From: Ipomoea triloba
Lineage: Eukaryota > Streptophyta > Magnoliopsida > Solanales > Convolvulaceae
DNA length: 64,000 nt
Direction: 5' to 3'
NCBI RefSeq assembly: GCF_003576645.1
Contig: NC_044919.1
Coordinates: forward strand, 20,603,823 to 20,667,822
Within the stretch, counting starts at the first letter, position 1. Every line of letters starts with the position of its first letter. This document shows, piece by piece, positions 45,697 to 59,572 of this stretch. The translations under genes were made by a program, and so were the position numbers. The notes beneath the pieces are model-generated. The model was given only the letters and a program-made list of their open reading frames with translations, was not told the DNA's origin and searched no databases.

Positions 45697-48523
45697 NNNN
45701 NNNNNNNNNNNNNNNNNNNNNATGATTATTGTGTTAATTGCGATGCTTAGTGCTTAATTACATGAATGCTAGTTACAATTCCTTTACGGTAATGGCTTGT
45801 TAAATTTCTTTTCTAGGAACAAGTATAATTTTACCATGAACATTGTGTATTAATTGGTTGGCAAGTTAGACTTAAAATGCATAATTAGTAGTGGTAATTG
45901 ATTCATGTTCCTAGCCTTTATTCTTTTGTTAGTCGCTCTTTTGTTTCGTTGTTATTTTATTGTTTTTCCTACTAGTTATTTATTACCTGCTATCTCGTTT
46001 TTGTTGGTTTTTAATTAATGCAATTCTCCAAGTTATTTTACTAATTTCGGCTTTATTTTATTGCATTCAAGTTTATAAATTGCACCGTATTAATTTTCTG
46101 TGGGTTCGACCCTTGCTTTTGCACACCACTACACTGACTCGTGCACTTGCGAGGACTATATTAAAATTGTCCATTACCCACCGCTGTCGTGCCGTCGCCG
46201 GAGGTATGTAGACTTGCATTTATATTTATTTATAAATTTCAAATTTTATTATTATATTTCAAATTTTAGGGTAATGTTTCAATCTTTGGAATTATATTCG
46301 AATTTTAGGGTTATATTTCAAATTTTGAATTTATATTTCGAATTTTAGGGTTATATTTCAAATTTTGAATTTATATTTCGAATTTTAGGGTATATATATT
46401 TATATATTATGAATTTATAGGGTTATTATGCATTTTAGAAATTATTATTGATATATTTCGAATTTTAAGAAATTAATGCTAATATATGTTGAAACTTTGA
46501 AATTATATGTTGAAATTCGAATTTTAATACTAATTACTTTGAATTTTATATTGAAATTTATGATAATTAAATTAATTTAAATTTTAATGTTAATTAATTT
46601 GAATTTTAGGAATTAATGTTAATATAGTTTAAGTTTTAGTAATTAATGTTGATAAGCCTCCGAGATACCCTTAAATCAAGCTCATATTAGGGTGTTTTGT
46701 CATGTCTATAGCATCCTTACATGATGAATTGTGCTCATAAATGCTTGAAAATCACTAACCGACACACAGAAGCTACTTTTAGCCTAAAGGAGGTGAAACA
46801 GGAGCCCCGGGAGCAAATAGGAGCAAAAGTTGAGCTCAAAGAACGAACCAGGCAAGATCGGAGCCCCGGAGGACCCAACAGGATGGCCACACGCGTGTGA
46901 GCGTGCGTGGAAATAATCCAGTAGCCTCCCACGCACACTCACACGCGTGTGAGCAGGCGTGGAGACTGCATTGCGCGAAATTGACTAGGGTTGCTATTTC
47001 GGAGACTATTTAAACCCCTTTGATAGATTTTCAGGAGGAGGTTCCAAGAAATTTAGTTTCCCTTTCTTAGTTTTTCCTTTGGAGAACTTTCTCCATTTTC
47101 TTAGATTTTAATTTCTTAGTTTAGATAAATCTCCATTGTAGAAGACTACAAAGCTTGGATTGAAGGATTGCTTCACTCTAGGTGATCTCTATTACATTTC
47201 TATAATATTTTGTTATCTTGTTCTTGGATTAAATTAGCTTTTGTCTTGAATTTCATACTATGAGTGGCTAATTTAATCTAGGGATTTGGATTGTGTGATT
47301 GTATGATGCTAGTGTGTTGATCATATATCTATATGTTGGATCTATATGCTTAGATTGTTGGATTATCTATTCTTGTCTATTGATTGTTGTTTTGATGAGA
47401 TCTTGTTTGGATTTGGCCAATCTAGATGAGAGATTGAGCTCTTGACTCTTTCATGTCTTTGACTAGAGTTAGGATTTGAAATTTGACACAATCATAGTTC
47501 CTATGGACTTCTTAAGAATAGTAGGATAGTGTGTAGCTTAAGTGTTTGATAAAATTTCTCTTAGAGCTTTGGATGCTTGAAGGCACTCCTAAGTCAAAGA
47601 AGCCTTAGTACACAAAGGTGGAAAAGGACTAAGACAACACACTCTTGAATAGCCAACATCCTAGCATTATCTATCTATTACCTTAGCCACACCACAATGC
47701 AACATACATGAACACTATCCAATCCCTACCCTTTTACATATTTGCAAACTCCTTTACTTTACTACTCTCTTACAATCAAACCAAACCTTATGAACTCCTT
47801 TCACTCACAATCCACCATTCACCACACTCGAATCTCTTGCAGGACTCAATCAAGTAAACTCCCGAACACATGACACACCTCCACGTCCTTCCTTCGAGAC
47901 CGACACTCGGGGAGTCACTGACTTTCCGTTTTAACACAAATATCTTTTGACGATTCAACCCCTACACAAAACTGCATCTTCAAAATGTTAATATAGTTAA
48001 TAAATTAATTTGAAATTTATGTTTAAGTATATTTTGAATTTTGTGTATGCTACCATATGTCAAATTTTAATTTATTTTAAATTTTAGGAACTAATTTTAA
48101 TATAGTTTAATTTTTAGGAATAATTAATGTTTATATAGTTTAAGTTTAGGAATTAATGTTAATACACTTTAAGTTTTAGAAAATAATGCTTTTGGTTTTT
48201 TATTATTCACCCGGTGATTAGCCACACCATTGTCTATATTTAAAAATTCTTTTTGTTTATTTTTATTATAGAATTTATTGAATTAGTGTTAACTTAAGAT
48301 TAATTAGGATTAATATTATTTTAGATTGCCTTGTGATGGATAAAAGTTGAATGAATACTTCACGAATTAGTGATGAATACGACGACGGACTTAAAAAATT
48401 TATAGAATTTGCAAAGAATAACCTTCCAAATAGTAATAGGAGGTTCTTGTGTCCTTGTAAAAAGTGTTGTAATCTGAAAAGGTTATGTGAGGGCGACATA
48501 TATGATGATCTAATATGTAATGG
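45697..48523 (+). other. Probable false duplication, second contig copy
   Basis: After 25 Ns (45697-45721), 45722-47988 repeats 43432-45696 at offset 2290. The copies differ only in the last ~230 bp next to the gap. It holds a second copy of the solo LTR (46650-47982, followed by AATGT at 47984-47988) and runs on into the transposase start, ending at the single N 48524. Confidence 0.8.
48336..48523 (+). pseudogene. CACTA transposase start, duplicated copy cut by N
   Basis: Same bases as 50464-50651, including the TGA after MDKS. It stops at the N (48524). Treat it as an assembly copy of the gene start described at 50464. Confidence 0.7.
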
Positions 48524-48524
48524 N

Positions 48525-50651
48525 TATTTATATATTATGAATTTATAGGGTTATTATGCATTTTAGAAATTATTATTGATATATTTCGAATTTTAAGAAA
48601 TTAATGCTAATATATGTTGAAACTTTGAAATTATATGTTGAAATTCGAATTTTAATACTAATTACTTTGAATTTTATATTGAAATTTATGATAATTAAAT
48701 TAATTTAAATTTTAATGTTAATTAATTTGAATTTTAGGAATTAATGTTAATATAGTTTAAGTTTTAGTAATTAATGTTGATAAGCCTCCGAGATACCCTT
48801 AAATCAAGCTCATATTAGGGTGTTTTGTCATGTCTATAGCATCCTTACATGATGAATTGTGCTCATAAATGCTTGAAAATCACTAACCGACACACAGAAG
48901 CTACTTTTAGCCTAAAGGAGGTGAAACAGGAGCCCCGGGAGCAAATAGGAGCAAAAGTTGAGCTCAAAGAACGAACCAGGCAAGATCGGAGCCCCGGAGG
49001 ACCCAACAGGATGGCCACACGCGTGTGAGCGTGCGTGGAAATAATCCAGTAGCCTCCCACGCACACTCACACGCGTGTGAGCAGGCGTGGAGACTGCATT
49101 GCGCGAAATTGACTAGGGTTGCTATTTCGGAGACTATTTAAACCCCTTTGATAGATTTTCAGGAGGAGGTTCCAAGAAATTTAGTTTCCCTTTCTTAGTT
49201 TTTCCTTTGGAGAACTTTCTCCATTTTCTTAGATTTTAATTTCTTAGTTTAGATAAATCTCCATTGTAGAAGACTACAAAGCTTGGATTGAAGGATTGCT
49301 TCACTCTAGGTGATCTCTATTACATTTCTATAATATTTTGTTATCTTGTTCTTGGATTAAATTAGCTTTTGTCTTGAATTTCATACTATGAGTGGCTAAT
49401 TTAATCTAGGGATTTGGATTGTGTGATTGTATGATGCTAGTGTGTTGATCATATATCTATATGTTGGATCTATATGCTTAGATTGTTGGATTATCTATTC
49501 TTGTCTATTGATTGTTGTTTTGATGAGATCTTGTTTGGATTTGGCCAATCTAGATGAGAGATTGAGCTCTTGACTCTTTCATGTCTTTGACTAGAGTTAG
49601 GATTTGAAATTTGACACAATCATAGTTCCTATGGACTTCTTAAGAATAGTAGGATAGTGTGTAGCTTAAGTGTTTGATAAAATTTCTCTTAGAGCTTTGG
49701 ATGCTTGAAGGCACTCCTAAGTCAAAGAAGCCTTAGTACACAAAGGTGGAAAAGGACTAAGACAACACACTCTTGAATAGCCAACATCCTAGCATTATCT
49801 ATCTATTACCTTAGCCACACCACAATGCAACATACATGAACACTATCCAATCCCTACCCTTTTACATATTTGCAAACTCCTTTACTTTACTACTCTCTTA
49901 CAATCAAACCAAACCTTATGAACTCCTTTCACTCACAATCCACCATTCACCACACTCGAATCTCTTGCAGGACTCAATCAAGTAAACTCCCGAACACATG
50001 ACACACCTCCACGTCCTTCCTTCGAGACCGACACTCGGGGAGTCACTGACTTTCCGTTTTAACACAAATATCTTTTGACGATTCAACCCCTACACAAAAC
50101 TGCATCTTCAAAATGTTAATATAGTTAATAAATTAATTTGAAATTTATGTTTAAGTATATTTTGAATTTTGTGTATGCTACCATATGTCAAATTTTAATT
50201 TATTTTAAATTTTAGGAACTAATTTTAATATAGTTTAATTTTTAGGAATAATTAATGTTTATATAGTTTAAGTTTAGGAATTAATGTTAATACACTTTAA
50301 GTTTTAGAAAATAATGCTTTTGGTTTTTTATTATTCACCCGGTGATTAGCCACACCATTGTCTATATTTAAAAATTCTTTTTGTTTATTTTTATTATAGA
50401 ATTTATTGAATTAGTGTTAACTTAAGATTAATTAGGATTAATATTATTTTAGATTGCCTTGTGATGGATAAAAGTTGAATGAATACTTCACGAATTAGTG
50501 ATGAATACGACGACGGACTTAAAAAATTTATAGAATTTGCAAAGAATAACCTTCCAAATAGTAATAGGAGGTTCTTGTGTCCTTGTAAAAAGTGTTGTAA
50601 TCTGAAAAGGTTATGTGAGGGCGACATATATGATGATCTAATATGTAATGG
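48525..50651 (+). other. Probable false duplication, third contig copy
   Basis: Matches 46397-48523 at offset 2128 with no difference that I could see. It contains the third copy of the solo LTR (48778-50110; AATGT at 48773-48777 and 50112-50116). This copy alone continues into the longer transposase sequence. Confidence 0.85.
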
Positions 50652-51004
50652 AATTAATCCATATTATACAAAATGGATATGACACGGTGAAAGGGATGTG
50701 GCTACAACATCTAACATGTATGTTGACAATGAAGCAAATGAAGATGATGAGTCTGGAGATCGATTGGATGAAATGTTGCGCGATGTTAGAAAGGAGTTCA
50801 TCAATCGGTCAAATGAGTTGGATGTACTATTGAGCGATTCAAAACTACCTTTGTGGCCGGGTTGTAGTAAATATATCCGATTTTCTGCTATATTAAAATT
50901 AGTCAACTTGAAAGCTGGGAATTGGTGGAGTGACAAGAGCTTTACTACGTTACTTGAAATATTAAAAGATATGCTTCCAGATGGAAATGAACTTCCAAAG
51001 AGTA
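50464..51004 (+). pseudogene. CACTA (En/Spm) transposase N-terminal part, disrupted
   Basis: Start ATG 50464 gives MDKS, then TGA where the family has Trp, then MNTSRISDEYDDGLKKFIEF, CPCKKC and LICNGINPYYTKWI, a second TGA at 50680-50682 again where Trp of WIWHGE is expected, then HGE. This is the transposase-associated zinc-binding domain of plant CACTA elements. Beyond it, PLWPGCSKYIRFSAILKL and NWWSDKSFTTLLEIL, DMLPDGNELP are the next conserved block (about residues 120-180). At 51004 the frame is cut by an LTR. Both stops are TGG-to-TGA. The catalytic transposase domain is not in the window. Confidence 0.88.
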
Positions 51005-51217
51005 TGTTGTGGGCACGGGAATCAATAACTGGCTGTGAATCCTACGTATCAACTTATAACCCGGTGTGGCCGAGGACTTATTAAAACCCAAAAATTAGCC
51101 CTCATCCAGCCCTAAATTAAACCATCAAATCAAATTCACCCAACTTAATAAATCATTCTATGAATTTCTTTGTAATTCGAGTATGAAGAGAAGATGGGGC
51201 AAACCAGGTTCGCATCA
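51005..51217 (+). mobile_element. First LTR of the array, internally deleted
   Basis: Begins TGTTGTGGGCACGGG, then passes from AACTGGCTGTG straight to AATCCTACGTATCA, missing about 334 bp compared with other units, and ends CGCATCA before TTTGGTATCAGAGC. It marks the insertion point in the CACTA transposase frame (flank CCAAAGAGTA). Confidence 0.85.
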
Positions 51218-53160
51218 TTTGGTATCAGAGCTCACGGTTGTCTCTTCACGAAGACTCATGAAACTCCAACGATGCCTAGAACGTGTGGATTCGAGGACGA
51301 ATCCCTCTAAAGAGAGAGGGAATGTTGTGGGCACGGGGTTCAATAACTGGCTTTTGAAATATTTTAGAATTTGTTTTATTAATTAATTAGGAAGATTATC
51401 TTAAAATTATTTTATATTTAGTTTGTTAGAATTATATTAATTTCTATATTTATCTTTGTTTGTTGGTTAGGATTAGTTTATCTTTTATTTAATAATTATC
51501 TCATTCACGTGGTTATAATCTGCTTGTAAATGGCTATTTAAGGCCATTGCATGTCAAATGAAATACAGAGTTGATAATTTTTGAGTTAGAAAACAGAGTG
51601 TTTTCTAGAACTCGAGAGAGTTCGGCCATGATAAAGTCTTGGTGATCAAGACTTATCAAGTGTGAAACCTCACTTGTGGCGTCGTCCCAAATCCAACGTA
51701 TCACCTTATAACCCGGTGTGGCCGAGGACTTATTAAAACCCAAAAATTAGCCCTTATCCAGCCCTAAATTAAACCTTCAAATCAAATTCACCCAACCTAA
51801 TAAATTGTTCTATGAATTTCTTTGTAATTCGAGTATGAAGAGAAGATGGGCAAACCAGGTTCGCATCATTTGGTATCAGAGCTCACGGTTGTCACTTCAC
51901 GAAGACTCATGAAACTCCAACGATGCTTAGAACGTGTGGATTCGAGGACGAATCCCTCTAAAGAGAGAGGGAATGTTGTGGGCACGGCGTTCAATAACTG
52001 GCTTTGAAATATTTTAGAATTTATTTTATTAATTAATTAGGAAGATTATCTTAAAATTATTTTATATTTAGTTTGTTAAAATTATATTAATTTCCATATT
52101 TATATTAGTTTGTTGGTTAGTATTAGTTTATCCTATATTTAATAATTATCTTATTCACGTAGTTATAATCTGCTTGTTAATGGCTATTTAAGGCCATTGC
52201 ATGTCAAATGAAATACAGAGTTGATAATTTTTGAGTTAGAAAACTGAGTGTTTTCTGAAACTTGAGAGAGTTCGGCCATGATAAAGTCATGGTGATCCGG
52301 ACTTATCAAGTTTGAAAGCTCACTTGTGGCGTCGTCCCAAATCCTACGTATCACCTTATAACCCGGTGTGGCTGAGGACTTATTAAAACCCACAAATTAG
52401 GCCTTATCCAGCCCTAAATTAAACCTTAAAATCAAATTCACCCAACCAAATAAATCGTTCTATGAATTTCATTGTAATTCGAGTATGAAGAGAAGATGGG
52501 GCAAACCAGGTTCGCATCATTTGGTATCAGAGCTCACGGTTGTCTCTTCACGAAGACTCATGAAACTCCAACGATGCCTGGAACGTGTGGATTCGAGGAC
52601 GAATCCTTCTAAAGAGAGAGGGAATGTTATGGGCACGGGGATCAATATCTGGCTGTAGAAATATTTTAGAATTTGTTTTATTAATTAATTAGGAAGATTA
52701 TCTTAAAATTATTTTATATTTAGTTTGTTAGAATTATATTAATTTCCATATTTATCTTAGTTTGTTGATTAGGATTAGTTTATCTTATATTTATTAATTA
52801 TCTCATTCACGTGGTTATAATCTGCTTGTTAATGGCAATTTAAAGCGATTGCATGTCAAATGAAATATAGAGTTGATAATTTTTGAGTTAGAAAACAGAG
52901 TGTTTTTTGGAACTCGAGAGAGTTCGGCCATGATAAAGTCTTGGTGATCCTGACTTATCAAGTATGAAACCTCACTTGTGGCGTCGTCCCAAATCCTACG
53001 TATCACCTTATAACCCGGTGTGGCTGAGGACTTATTAAACCCAAAAATTAGGCCTCATCCAGCCCTAAATTAAACCTTCAAATCAAATTCACCCAACCTA
53101 ATAAATCGTTCTATGAATTTCTTTGAAATTCGAGTATGAAGAGAAGATAGGGCAAACCAA

Positions 53161-53320
53161 GTTCGCATCATTTGGTATCAAAGCTCTCGGTTGTCTCTTC
53201 ACGTTCGCATCATTTGGTATCAAAGCTCTCGGTTGTCTCTTCACGAAGACTCAAGAAACTCCAACGATGCCTGGAACTCTCTTCACGAAGACTCAAGAAA
53301 CTCCAACGATGCCTGGAACG
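53161..53320 (+). repeat. Two 42-bp duplications in array unit
   Basis: GTTCGCATCATTTGG at 53161 and 53203; TCTCTTCACGAAG at 53236 and 53278. Both steps are exactly 42 bp. Confidence 0.9.
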
Positions 53321-53538
53321 TGTGGATTCGAAGACGAATCCCTCTAAAGAGAGAGGGAATGTTGTTGGCACGGGATTCAATAACTAGCTGTTGAAATATT
53401 TTAGAATTTGTTTTATTAATTAATTAGGAAGATTATCTTAAAATTATTTTATATTTAGTTTTCTAGAATTATATTAATTTCCATATTTATCTTAGTTTAT
53501 TGGTTAGGATTAGTTTATCTTATATTTAATAATTATTT

Positions 53539-53680
53539 CATTCACGTGGTTATAATCTGCTTGTTAATGGCTATTTAAGTCATTCACGTGGTTATAATCT
53601 GCTTGTTAATGGCTATTTAAGACCATTGCATGTCTATAATCTGCTTGTTAATGGCTATTTAAGACCATTGCATGTCAAAT
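53539..53680 (+). repeat. Two 42-bp duplications in array unit
   Basis: CATTCACGTGG at 53539 and 53581; TATAATCTGCTTG at 53593 and 53635. Confidence 0.9.
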
Positions 53681-56600
53681 GAAATGCAGAGTTGATAATT
53701 TTTGAGTTAGAAAACTGAGTGTTTTCTGGAATTCGAGAGAGTTCGGCCATGATAAAGTCTTGGTGATCCTGACTTATCAAGTGTGAAACCTCACTTGTGG
53801 CGTTAGCCCAAATCCTACGTATCACATTATAACCCAGTGTGGCTGAGGACTTATTAAAACCCAAAAATTAGCCCTTATCCAGACCTAAATTAAACCTTCA
53901 AATCAAATTCACCCAACCTAATAAATCGTTCTATGAATTTCTTTGTAATTCGAGTATGAAGAGAAGATGGGGCACACCAGGTTCGCATCATTTGGTATCA
54001 GAGCTCACGGTTGTCTCTTCACGAAGACTCATGAAACTCCAACGATGCCTGGAACGTGTGGATTCGAGGACGAATCTCTCTAAAGACAGAGGGAATGTTG
54101 TGGGCACGGGATTCAATAACTAGCTGTTGAAATATTTTAGAATTTGTTTTATTAATTAATTAGGAAGATTATCTTAAAATTATTTTATATTTAGTTTGCT
54201 AGAATTATATTAATTTCCATATTTATCTTAGTTTGTTGGTTAGGATTAGTTTATTTTATATTTATTAATTATCTCATTCACGTGGTTATAATCTGCTTGT
54301 TAATAGCTATTTAAGGCGATTCCATGTCAAATGAAATATAGAGTTGATAATTTTTGAGTTAGAAAACTGAGTGTTTTTTGGAACTCGAGAGAGTTCGGCC
54401 ATGATAAAGTCTTGGTGATCGCGACTTATCAAGTATGAAACCTCACTTGTGGCGTCGTCCCAAATCCTACGTATCACCTTATAACCCAGTGTGACTGAGG
54501 ACTTATTAAAACCCAAAAATTAGCCCTTATCCAGCCCTAAATTAAACCTTCAAATCAAATTCACCCAACCAAATAAATCGTTCTATGAATTTCTTTGTAA
54601 TTCGAGTATGAAGAGAAGATGGGGCANNNNNNNNNNNNNNNNNNNNNNNNNNNNNNNNNNNNNNNNNNNNNNNNNNNNNNNNNNNNNNNNNNNNNNNNNN
54701 NNNNNNNNNNNNNNNNNNNNNNNNNNNNNNNNNNNNNNNNNNNNNNNNNNNNNNNNNNNNNNNNNNNNNNNNNNNNNNNNNNNNNNNNNNNNNNNNNNNN
54801 NNNNNNNNNNNNNNNNNNNNNNNNNNNNNNNNNNNNNNNNNNNNNNNNNNNNNNNNNNNNNNNNNNNNNNNNNNNNNNNNNNNNNNNNNNNNNNNNNNNN
54901 NNNNNNNNNNNNNCATGTCAAATGAAATATAGAGTTGATAATTTTTGAGTTAGAAAACTGAGTGTTTTTTGGAACTCGAGAGAGTTCGGCCATGATAAAG
55001 TCTTGGTGATCCTGACTTATCAAGTATGAAACCACACTTGTGGCGTCGTCCCAAATCCTACGTATCACCTTATAACCCGGTATGACTGAGGACTTATTAA
55101 AACCCAAAAATTAGCCCTTATCCAGCCCTAAATTAAACCTTCAAATCAAATTCACCCAACCAAATAAATCGTTCTATGAATTTCTTTGTAATTCGAGTAT
55201 GAAGAGAAGATGGGGCACATCAGGTTCACATCATTTGGTATCAGAGCTCACGGTTGTGTCTTCACGAAGACTCATGAAACTCCAACGATGCCTAGAACGT
55301 GTGGATGCGAGGACGAATCCTTCTAAAGAGAGAGGGAATGTTGTGGCACGGGGTTCAATAACTGGCTGTTGAAATATTTTAGAATTTGTTTTATTAATTA
55401 ATTAGAAAGATTATCTTAAAATCATTTTATATTTAGTTTGTTAGAATTATATTAATTTCCATATTTATCTTAGTTTGTTGGTTAGGATTAGTTTATATTA
55501 TATTTAATAATTATCTCATTCACGTGGTTATAATCTGCTTGTTAATGGCTATTTAAGGTCATTACATGTCAAATGAAATACAGAGTTTATAATTTTTCAG
55601 TTAGAAAACTGAGTGTTTTCTGGAACTCGAGAGAGTTCGGCCATGATAAAGTCATGGTGATCCTGACTTATCAAGTATGAAACCTCACTTGTGGCGTCTT
55701 CCAAAATCCTACGTATCACCTTATAACCCGGTGTGGTCGAGGACTTATTAAAACCCAAACATTAGGCCTTATCCAGCCCTAAATTAAACCTTCAAATCAA
55801 ATTCACCCAACCTAATAAATCGTTCTATGAATTTCATTGTAATTCGAGTATGAAGAGAAGATGGGGCAAACCAGGATCGCATCATTTGGTATCAGAGCTC
55901 ACGGTTGTCTCTTCACGAAGACTCAAGAAACTCCAACGATGCCTGGAACGTGTGGATTCGAGGACGAATCCTTCTAAAGAGAGAGGGAATATTGTGGGCA
56001 CGGGGATCAATAACTGGCTGTAGAAATATTTTAGAATTTGTTTTATTATTTAATTAGGAAGATTATCTTAAAATTATTTTATATTTAGTTTGTTAGAATT
56101 ATATTAATTTCCATATTTATCTTAGTTTGTTGGTTAGGATTAGTTTATCTTATATTTAATAATTATCTCATTCACGTGGTTATAATCTGCTTGTTAATGG
56201 CTATTTAAGGCCATTGCATGTCAAATGAAATACAGAGTTGATAATTTTTGAGTTAGAAAACTGAGTGTTTTCTAGAACTCGAGAGAGTTCGGCCATGATA
56301 AAGTCGTGGTGATCCTGACTTATCAAGTTTGAAACCTCACTTGTGGCGTCGTCCAAAATCCTACGTATCACCTTATAACCCGGTGTGGCTGAGGACTTAT
56401 TAAAACCCAAAAATTAGGCCTTATCCAGCCCTAAATTAAACATTCAAATCAAATTCACCCAACCAAATAAATCGTTCTATAAATTTCTTTGTAATTCGAG
56501 TATGAAGAGAAGATGGGGCAAACCAGGTTCGCATCATTTGGTATCAGAGCTCACGGTTGTCTCTTCACGAAGACTCATGAAACTCCGACGATGCCTGGAA

Positions 56601-58878
56601 CGTGTGGATTCGAGGACGAATCCTTCTAAAGAGAGAGGGAATGTTGTGGGCACGGGGATCAATATCTGGCTGTAGAAATATTTTAGAATTTGTTTTATTA
56701 TTTAATTAGGAAGATTATCTTAAAATTATTTTATATTTAGTTTGTTAGAATTATATTAATTTCCATATTTATCTTAGTTTGTTGATTAGGATTAGTTTAT
56801 CTTATATTTATTAATTATCTCATTCACGTGGTTATAATCTACTTGTTAATGGCTATTTAAAGCGATTGCATGTCATATGAAATATAGAGTTGATAATTTT
56901 TGAGTTAGAAAACAGAGTGTTTTTTGGAACTCGAGAGAGTTCGGCCATGATAAAGTCTTGGTGATCCTGACTTATCAAGTATGAAACCTCACTTGTGGCG
57001 TCGTCCCAAATCCTACGTATCACCTTATAACCCGGTGTGGCTGAGGAGTTATTAAACCCAAAAATTAGCCCTCATCCAGCCCTAAATTAAACCTTCAAAT
57101 CAAATTCACCCAACCTAATAAATCGTTCTATTAATTTCTTTGAAATTCGAGTATGAAGAGAAGATGGGGCAAACAAGGTTCGCATCATTTGGTATCAAAG
57201 CTCTCGGTTGTCTCTTCACGAAGACTCAAGAAACTCCAACGATGCCTGGAACGTGTGGATTCGAAGACGAATCCCTCTAAAGAGAGAGGGAATGTTGTTG
57301 GCACGGGGTTCAATAACTAGCTGTTCAAATATTTTAGAATTTGTTTTATTAATTAATTAGGAAGATTATATTAAAATTATTTTATATTTAGTTTGCTAGA
57401 ATTATATTAATTTCCATATTTATCTTAGTTTGTTGGTTAGGATTAGTTTATCTTATATTTAATAATTATCTCATTCACGTGGTTATAATCTGCTTGTTAA
57501 TGGCTATTTAAGACCATTGCATGTCAAATGAAATGCAGAGTTGATAATTTTTGAGTTAGAAAACTGAGTGTTTTCTGGAACTCGAGAGAGTTCGGCTATG
57601 ATAAAGTCTTGGTGATCCTGACTTATCAAGTGTGAAACCTCACTTGTGGCGTCAACCCAAATCCTACGTATCACCTTATAACCCGGTGTGGCTGAGGACT
57701 TATTAAAACCCAAAAATTAGGCCTTATCCACCCCTAAATTAAACCTTCAAATCAAATTCACCCAACCAAATAAATCGTTCTATGAATTTTTTTGTAATTC
57801 GAGTATGAAGAGAAGATGGGGCAAACCAGGTTCGCATCATTTGGTATCAGAGCTCACGGTTGTCTCTTCACGAAGACTCATGAAACTCCGACGATGCCTG
57901 GAACGTGTGGATTCGAGGACGAATCCTTCTAAAGAGAGAGGGAATGTTGTGGGCACGGGGATCAATATCTGGCTGTAGAAATATTTTAGAATTTGTTTTA
58001 TTATTTAATTAGGAAGATTATCTTAAAATTATTTTATATTTAGTTTGTTAGAATTATATTAATTTCCATATTTATCTTAGTTTGTTGATTAGGATTAGTT
58101 TATCTTATATTTATTAATTATCTCATTCACGTGGTTATAATCTGCTTGTTAATGGCTATTTAAAGCGATTGCATGTCAAATGAAATATAGAGTTGATAAT
58201 TTTTGAGTTAGAAAACAGAGTGTTTTTTGGAACTCGAGAGAGTTCGGCCATGATAAAGTCTTGGTGATCCTGACTTATCAAGTATGAAACCTCACTTGTG
58301 GCGTCGTCCCAAATCCTACGTATCACCTTATAACCCGGTGTGGCTGAGGACTTATTAAACCCAAAAATTAGCCCTCATCCAGCCCTAAATTAAACCTTCA
58401 AATCAAATTCACCCAACCTAATAAATCGTTCTATTAATTTCTTTGAAATTCGAGTATGAAGAGAAGATGGGGCAAACCAGGTTCGCATCATTTGGTATCA
58501 AAGCTCTCGGTTGTGTCTTCACGAAGACTCAAGAAACTCCAACGATGCCTGGAACGTGTGGATTCGAGGACGAATCCTTCTAAAGAGAGAGGCAATGTTG
58601 TGGGCACGGGGTTCAATAACTGGCTGTAGAAATATTTTAGAATTTGTTTTATTATTTAATTAGGAAGATTATCTTAAAATTATTTTATATTTAGTTTGTT
58701 AGAATTATATTAATTTCCATATTTATCTTAGTTTGTTGGTTAGGATTAGTTTATCTTATATTTAATAATTATCTCATTCATGTGGTTATAATCTGCTTGT
58801 TAATGGCTATTTAAGGCCATTGCATGTCAAATGAAATACAGAGGTGATAATTTTTGAGTTAGAAAACTGAGTGTTTTC

Positions 58879-59175
58879 TGGAACTCGAGAGAGTTCGGCC
58901 ATGTTAAAGTCGTGGTGATCCTGACTTATCAAGTTTGAAACCTCACTAAAGTCGTGGTGATCCTGACTTATCAAGTTTGAAACCTCACTTGTGGCGTGGT
59001 GATCCTGACTTATCAAGTTTGAAACCTCACTTGTGGCGTCGTGATCCTGACTTATCAAGTTTGAAACCTCACTTGTGGCGTCGTGATCCTGACTTATCAA
59101 GTTTGAAACCTCACTTGTGGCGTCGTCCCAAATCCTTATCAAGTTTGAAACCTCACTTGTGGCGTCGTCCCAAAT
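58879..59175 (+). repeat. Five stepped 42-bp duplications in array unit
   Basis: CCTGACTTATCAAG at 58920, 58962, 59004, 59046 and 59088, and CTTATCAAG again at 59135, 42 after 59093. The junction moves downstream at each step. The long minus-strand frame 58807-59226 is inflated by this. Confidence 0.92.
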
Positions 59176-59572
59176 CCTACGTATCACCTTATAACCCGGT
59201 GTGGCTGAGGACTTATTAAAACCCAAAAATTAGCCCTTATCCAGCCCTAAATTAAACCTTCAAATCAAATTCATCCAACCTAATTAATCGTTCTATGAAT
59301 TTCTTTGTAATTCGAGTATGAAGAGAAGATGGGAAAAACCAGGTTCGCATCATTTGGTATCAGAGCTCACGGTTGTGTCTTCACGAAGACTAATGAAACT
59401 CCAACGATGCCTAGAACGTGTGGATTCGAGTACGAATCCTTCTAAAGAGAGAGGGAATGTTGTGGGCACGGGGATCAATAATTGGCTGTTGAAATATTTT
59501 AGAATTTGTTTTATTAATTAATTAGGAAGATTATCTTAAAATTATTTTATATTTAGTTTGTTAGAATTATAT

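Noticed and set aside
58807..59226. 139-codon minus-strand frame with repeated DATSEVSNLISQDH
   Set aside because: It is the ~69-codon LTR frame of each array unit inflated by five 42-bp stepped duplications. No start context, and no sign of coding constraint across units.
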